Part shown: piece by piece, positions 59,936 through 64,000 of the stretch | How the letters are laid out: the number at the start of each line of letters is the position of its first letter | How positions within the stretch are numbered: position 1 is the first letter of the stretch | Assembly: GCA_023935145.1 (NCBI GenBank) | Contig: CM043705.1 | Span: forward strand, 59,874,584-59,938,583 | Reading direction: 5' to 3' | Origin: Bretschneidera sinensis | Lineage: Eukaryota; Streptophyta; Magnoliopsida; Brassicales; Akaniaceae | Length of the DNA stretch: 64,000 nt | Made by a program: the position numbers and the translations under genes | Notes under the pieces: generated by a model | What the model was told of the DNA's origin: nothing | The model's database searches: none | What the model saw: the letters and a program-made list of their open reading frames with translations, nothing else

Positions 59936-62033
59936 TTTTAATTGTCAGTGTTTAACTATAAGACACAAAAATAATTAAGGAGATGGACTTATTACTACTA
60001 ATTCGTTCATTTCTATACAACTCAAAGCCACTTGATTAATTAACTCTTAAATACTGCTGTAGTAGTGGAGTAATTAAGCTACTTGATTTAAAGCGTTATA
60101 AAAGATAATAATTATGTAGTCCGTAAATCGTGTAGAGAAAAAAGAAATGATGACTCATCTTCAGTTTCCGCCCATTTACATACGCTTTTTTACGTTGCAC
60201 TTAAGGATATATTAATTGCTAACTGATTTGGTGAGTTCGATCTTAATTTTCTGTGAGTTTGAGATCGTAATTTTTTTCCCATTTAATTGGTAGAAGTTTA
60301 ACTTTAATTATTACAAAAAAAAAAAGAATTTAATGCAAAAAGCCTTGGATTTTCTTCTCTTTCATTTTTTTTTATTGTAATCTTGTTTCAGTTTCCATGC
60401 TAGCTAGCAATTATGGGTTCTCTGATCCATTCATATACTTTTTTGGGTAAATTCATTTTGATTTCAAGTGGTTATTCGGTTTTTCACTTTCTCCACTATG
60501 AATGGGGTTCAAAACCAACAAAGAATTAGGAACTTCTCCAATGAATGTCACACATCTCACATATCAGCAGATATCAAATTTCGTAGTTTGAAAAAAAAAT
60601 CCAAAAAATGGAAGCTAATGACATTTAACGCAAGTATTCCATAAATTATAATATATACAAACTATGTACTCGTGCTATGCACGTGCCAACACTGTAGTAC
60701 TGTTGTTGTGGTTAATATTTTAGGCTAATTTTGTTAACAATGGGAGAAATTAATTTATTTAAAATTAATATGTTATTTGAATTGGATTAGGCAAATAAAC
60801 ATGAGGAAACTATTATTTTAAGTGATTTAAGATTAATGTGTACCTGAGTTTTGAATACATATAAACTTCTTTGAAGACAATGATTTTTTTAAATAAAATT
60901 TTTAGGTCGCTATTTGAGTTTGAAATTAAGTAGAGTTATTTTTTTTTAATGTTTTTCATTTTAAATCAAATAATTACAATGTGTAAGGTAAATGAAATGT
61001 TCAGCATCTCATCATTGCCTACGTGAAAGTTGTCATGCTATATATATATATATATATATATATTAATTACATTACTGTCTTCTCAAAAGATAATTATATA
61101 GAGCAATATTTATATCTAAAAAATAATTACAACGCTTAGATAGAGTACTAAATTGTGTAGATGAATTCTTTTCTAAATAGAATTAAATCTTTTTTCGAGG
61201 GGAATTATATGAATATTTTAATAAGATAATGGAAAATATTTTAAAAATAGCAGAACTCACAGCATAAAACATTCAATAGGGATGACAACGGAACGGGTTT
61301 GAACCTCTACCGCCATCTTAGCTAACATACATATGGCCGAATTCTGTGCAACCTCTTGGAGGAATAGGCAAGAAAAGCAAGAGTTCAATGTAAAATAAAT
61401 TGATTGTTTAATTTGTAAAGATTTGCAATTGTATAAATAAATTCAAATTGTAATTTCGTGAAGAAAAGAAGATATCGATTTAATGTATTTGACTGCGTAC
61501 AGAGTAGTACCGTCTTAACAAGATACAGCACTATTTATTTGGTAGATCACTTGTTTATATAGAATAACAAATTGTGTAGAAGACTGGCTGAATTTCATAA
61601 AATAAAAATAAATCCCGTCAGTCTTAGGAAAAGGAAAACCTTGCTTCTTCAAGTCTTTTTTTTCTCTCCATTGTGTTAACCTAGTAATTCTTGCTCAATG
61701 GAAGAAGCAACAATCGTGATTTTGCAACACAAATTCCTATATGGTATGCTTACAGGACATAGCTGCTTTCAAATTAATTTTTTTTGTCTTTTAATGACAC
61801 ATAGAACACTAAAAAAAAAAAAAAAATTTGTGGAGGCAGCAATTTCTACTGCAGTAATTCTTTTTCTTACTTTTGGTACCCTATTTAGCCACTAACTTGT
61901 ACATGTAGGCCGGAATAAGATTTTATATAATTAAGTTAGATTTTGATTAGTTATTCATTAAGGAACAAGGTAGGAATTACAAGTGTGTTTCATGTTAAGC
62001 TTTCTTGTGGAAAACTTTGATTTGAAAATAAAT
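59936..62033 (-). other. Intergenic/promoter segment of the minus TBL array
   Basis: The diverged counterpart of the plus spacer lies between M3's end and M2's start, with a longer (TA)n at about 61037-61063. No gene was seen. The last base of the G-box repeat here differs from the plus units. Confidence 0.7.
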
Positions 62034-64000
62034 CTAGTTCTGAACTAGAGTTGCGTATAGGAGTTCATTCCAGGTATCGGGAAGTCCATGGAGACACCAA
62101 TGGCTGCAGTCTGTTCCAAGGGATTCTCCATGACCGTAGGAAGAGGGGTGGCCATCTTTCCTTAGTTGTGATAAGGTTGTCACAGTAAGCAAATGGACTT
62201 TCTTTGGCATTGTACCTATTACTTTTTCTAGAATTGCTTCTGCTTTATGTAAACCTCCTGGATACTTAGACTCAAGTAATGGATGTGTTTCCCCCTTGCA
62301 AGTCTTCGCATTTTGATACCCCCAATCTCTTGAACTGTGTTTCAAAAAAAAAAATAAAGGAAGAATAAGAAGATATGTAACAAATACATATGACACTATA
62401 GAAATTTACTTGTGATGATCTGGAGAAATACCCTGGAAGAAGATTTTGGTTTTGGTAGTATCCACATTAGAATTTACCCATCTAGCCTATGTATTCAATG
62501 CTTTCTCATATGCAACCGTGCGATCCATGTCTTTGTATGTAGATTCCCCATCCTGAATAACATCACGTCTGTAACGTTAATTTTTTTTAGATGAGAAATA
62601 TCACAAAAAGGCAAGGTTTTTAATTTTGATTTCAACAAAGATTTCGAGAGTAAAAGAAACACAGAAGAACATATGAAAATTTCGTTTTCAGTTTGAATTT
62701 GTCAAAGGGTCAAAAATTCCATCATCAAGAATTAATTCTTTCAATTGTCGAAAATTGACAAAAAAATTCCTTGAAATATTACCTATCCAATCGTGGAAAT
62801 TGAAGGAATTTTCGAAATATCACACATATTCTGAATTTTATGGGAAAATCCAGTGATTTTTGGTAAAACGATATGAAATGCTCAAGATGCATGAAAATTT
62901 GAAATTTCATCGAGACTATGATCCTTGTATGCAAGGTCAGAGTGAACAAATCAGAAATCATGTGGCGAACCAATGTAATGGAAAAGATCCTCGGATATAT
63001 ATAAGGTTCTATAAAGCTAAAAGTAACTTCAACTAAAATATTTGAAGGATAGACACCTGAGATTACAGTTCAGGGGAATCATCTGTCTTTTTTAATAGAA
63101 TTCAATCTATGAACACAAACATATGAAGTGGGAAAAAGAAATAGGTCTATATATGATTGATTGCACTTGTCAGTTAAAAAAACTTCTCAATATTTAGAGA
63201 CACAAATTAAGTGTTAATGAAAAACTTACGGTGTTTTGGATCCACTGTGAAGCTACCAATGCCATGTATTGAATATCAATGCATCAATTCCCTTCCATAT
63301 TTCTCCACTGTTAATTGAATTAAGTTTTAGAATTCGCCGACCATTCTCCCTAACAACGTCAACTAGCAGCGCATTGCGGGAGAACATTAACGAAACATTG
63401 TAGCTCTACAAAAAGAAAAATGAAATTGAAGTGCGGTATGATATTTTAGTAATCGTAACAATTTAGTAAATGAGTGGTTAGTGGTTTTATTCTCCACTAC
63501 ATGAATTAAGGGTATCATAGATAGATTTTTTTTTATTAAAAATATGGTTTTGAGATTAACTCCATAATATTGACGTGACTCATTCAAATGATGCATTGAA
63601 ATCTAAATATTCTCCCCAATTATTGAAGGGGACCTCTGAATTATTTTGATGACGAACTTTCTTCTTCTTCACACGGCTTCTCTCTTTTTTTAAAAAAAAA
63701 AAAAATATTACACTAACAAGAAAAGTGTAGAGTTCATCACAGAAGTTTAAACGAATACCAAATTTAACCCAAGATAATTTAGACAAAGTAATTCAAAGGA
63801 AAAAGAAAATTCTCCTACCGGGAAGCTAAATGTGGAGAGACCCCTTTTCCTTGTTAAGATATATTTAGCATGTGGTTCTGCTGTATGAAGCAGGCATGTG
63901 AATGACTGCCATTGATTAAGACCCACTTAATCCCCAATAAGCATGATCCGTTTTTCTTTAAATCTCCTCAAGAAATATTTCCCGTTAAATCTGGTTATAT
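62034..64000 (-). pseudogene. TBL: TBL pseudogene M3 (5' end beyond window)
   Basis: Minus-strand exons: 2 at 63990-63819, 3 at 63405-63230, 4 at 62568-62410, 5 at 62334-62034. Splice borders are sound and exon lengths normal (172, 176, 159, 301). Stops: in exon 2 GGGGATTAAGTG replaces GGGGATTCAATG, so the catalytic GDS Ser codon (160) is TAA. Exon 3 has W247 to TAG, shared with M2. Exon 4 has W282 to TAG, and W256 reads Arg. Exon 5 is open, with DCSHWC kept. Exon 1 lies outside the window. Not functional. Confidence 0.92.

Overview
The window is nuclear DNA from a flowering plant, probably a eudicot. The evidence is AT-rich non-coding sequence, short introns with GT/AG borders, a cluster of TRICHOME BIREFRINGENCE-LIKE (TBL/PMR5, PC-esterase) genes, and plant-type Copia, Sirevirus-like and Ty3/gypsy LTR retrotransposons. 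No bacterial, organellar, rRNA or tRNA gene was seen.

Layout. (1) 1-8030 is a direct tandem array of a ~4.6-kb unit. Each unit holds one five-exon TBL gene (exons 416, 172, 176, 159 and 301 nt; 407 codons) plus ~2.1 kb of intergenic/promoter DNA. It contains the 3' half of copy 1, complete copy 2 and the first 86 nt of copy 3. (2) At 8030/8031 the array flips. 8031-10234 is a minus-strand fragment (M1: exons 5 and 4) of a more diverged TBL lineage, and its junction carries a 29-bp perfect hairpin. (3) 10235-13421 is a 3'-truncated Copia element (Copia A). (4) 13422-34403 returns to the plus-strand array: copy 4 (only exons 4-5), copy 5 (broken splice sites), copy 6 (frameshift), and copies 7 and 8 (both intact). 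(5) 34404-48655 is a nest of retroelements. A 10.3-kb Sirevirus-like element (35811-46140, TSD CCAAG) sits inside the LTR of a 3' gypsy fragment, which abuts a 3' Copia fragment (Copia C). (6) 48656-52133 is unassigned DNA with two families of hairpin-forming tandem repeats. (7) 52134-64000 is a minus-strand TBL array of two pseudogenes, M2 and M3. M2 carries a complete Copia (Copia B, 53135-58949, TSD AAAAT) in intron 2.

Function. Full-length TBL proteins are Golgi-membrane polysaccharide O-acetyltransferases or esterase-fold enzymes that modify wall xylan, mannan or pectin. The GDS (residues 158-160) and DxxH (383-386) motifs are visible here. Only copies 7 and 8 are intact over the whole gene. 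Copy 2 lacks one splice acceptor, and copy 1 is cut by the window edge. The other copies show truncation, splice-site loss, a frameshift or stops. The locus looks like a rapidly expanding and decaying gene cluster in which tandem duplication, inversion, gene conversion and retroelement insertion have all left marks.

All calls come from reading the sequence by eye. No database search or alignment program was run.
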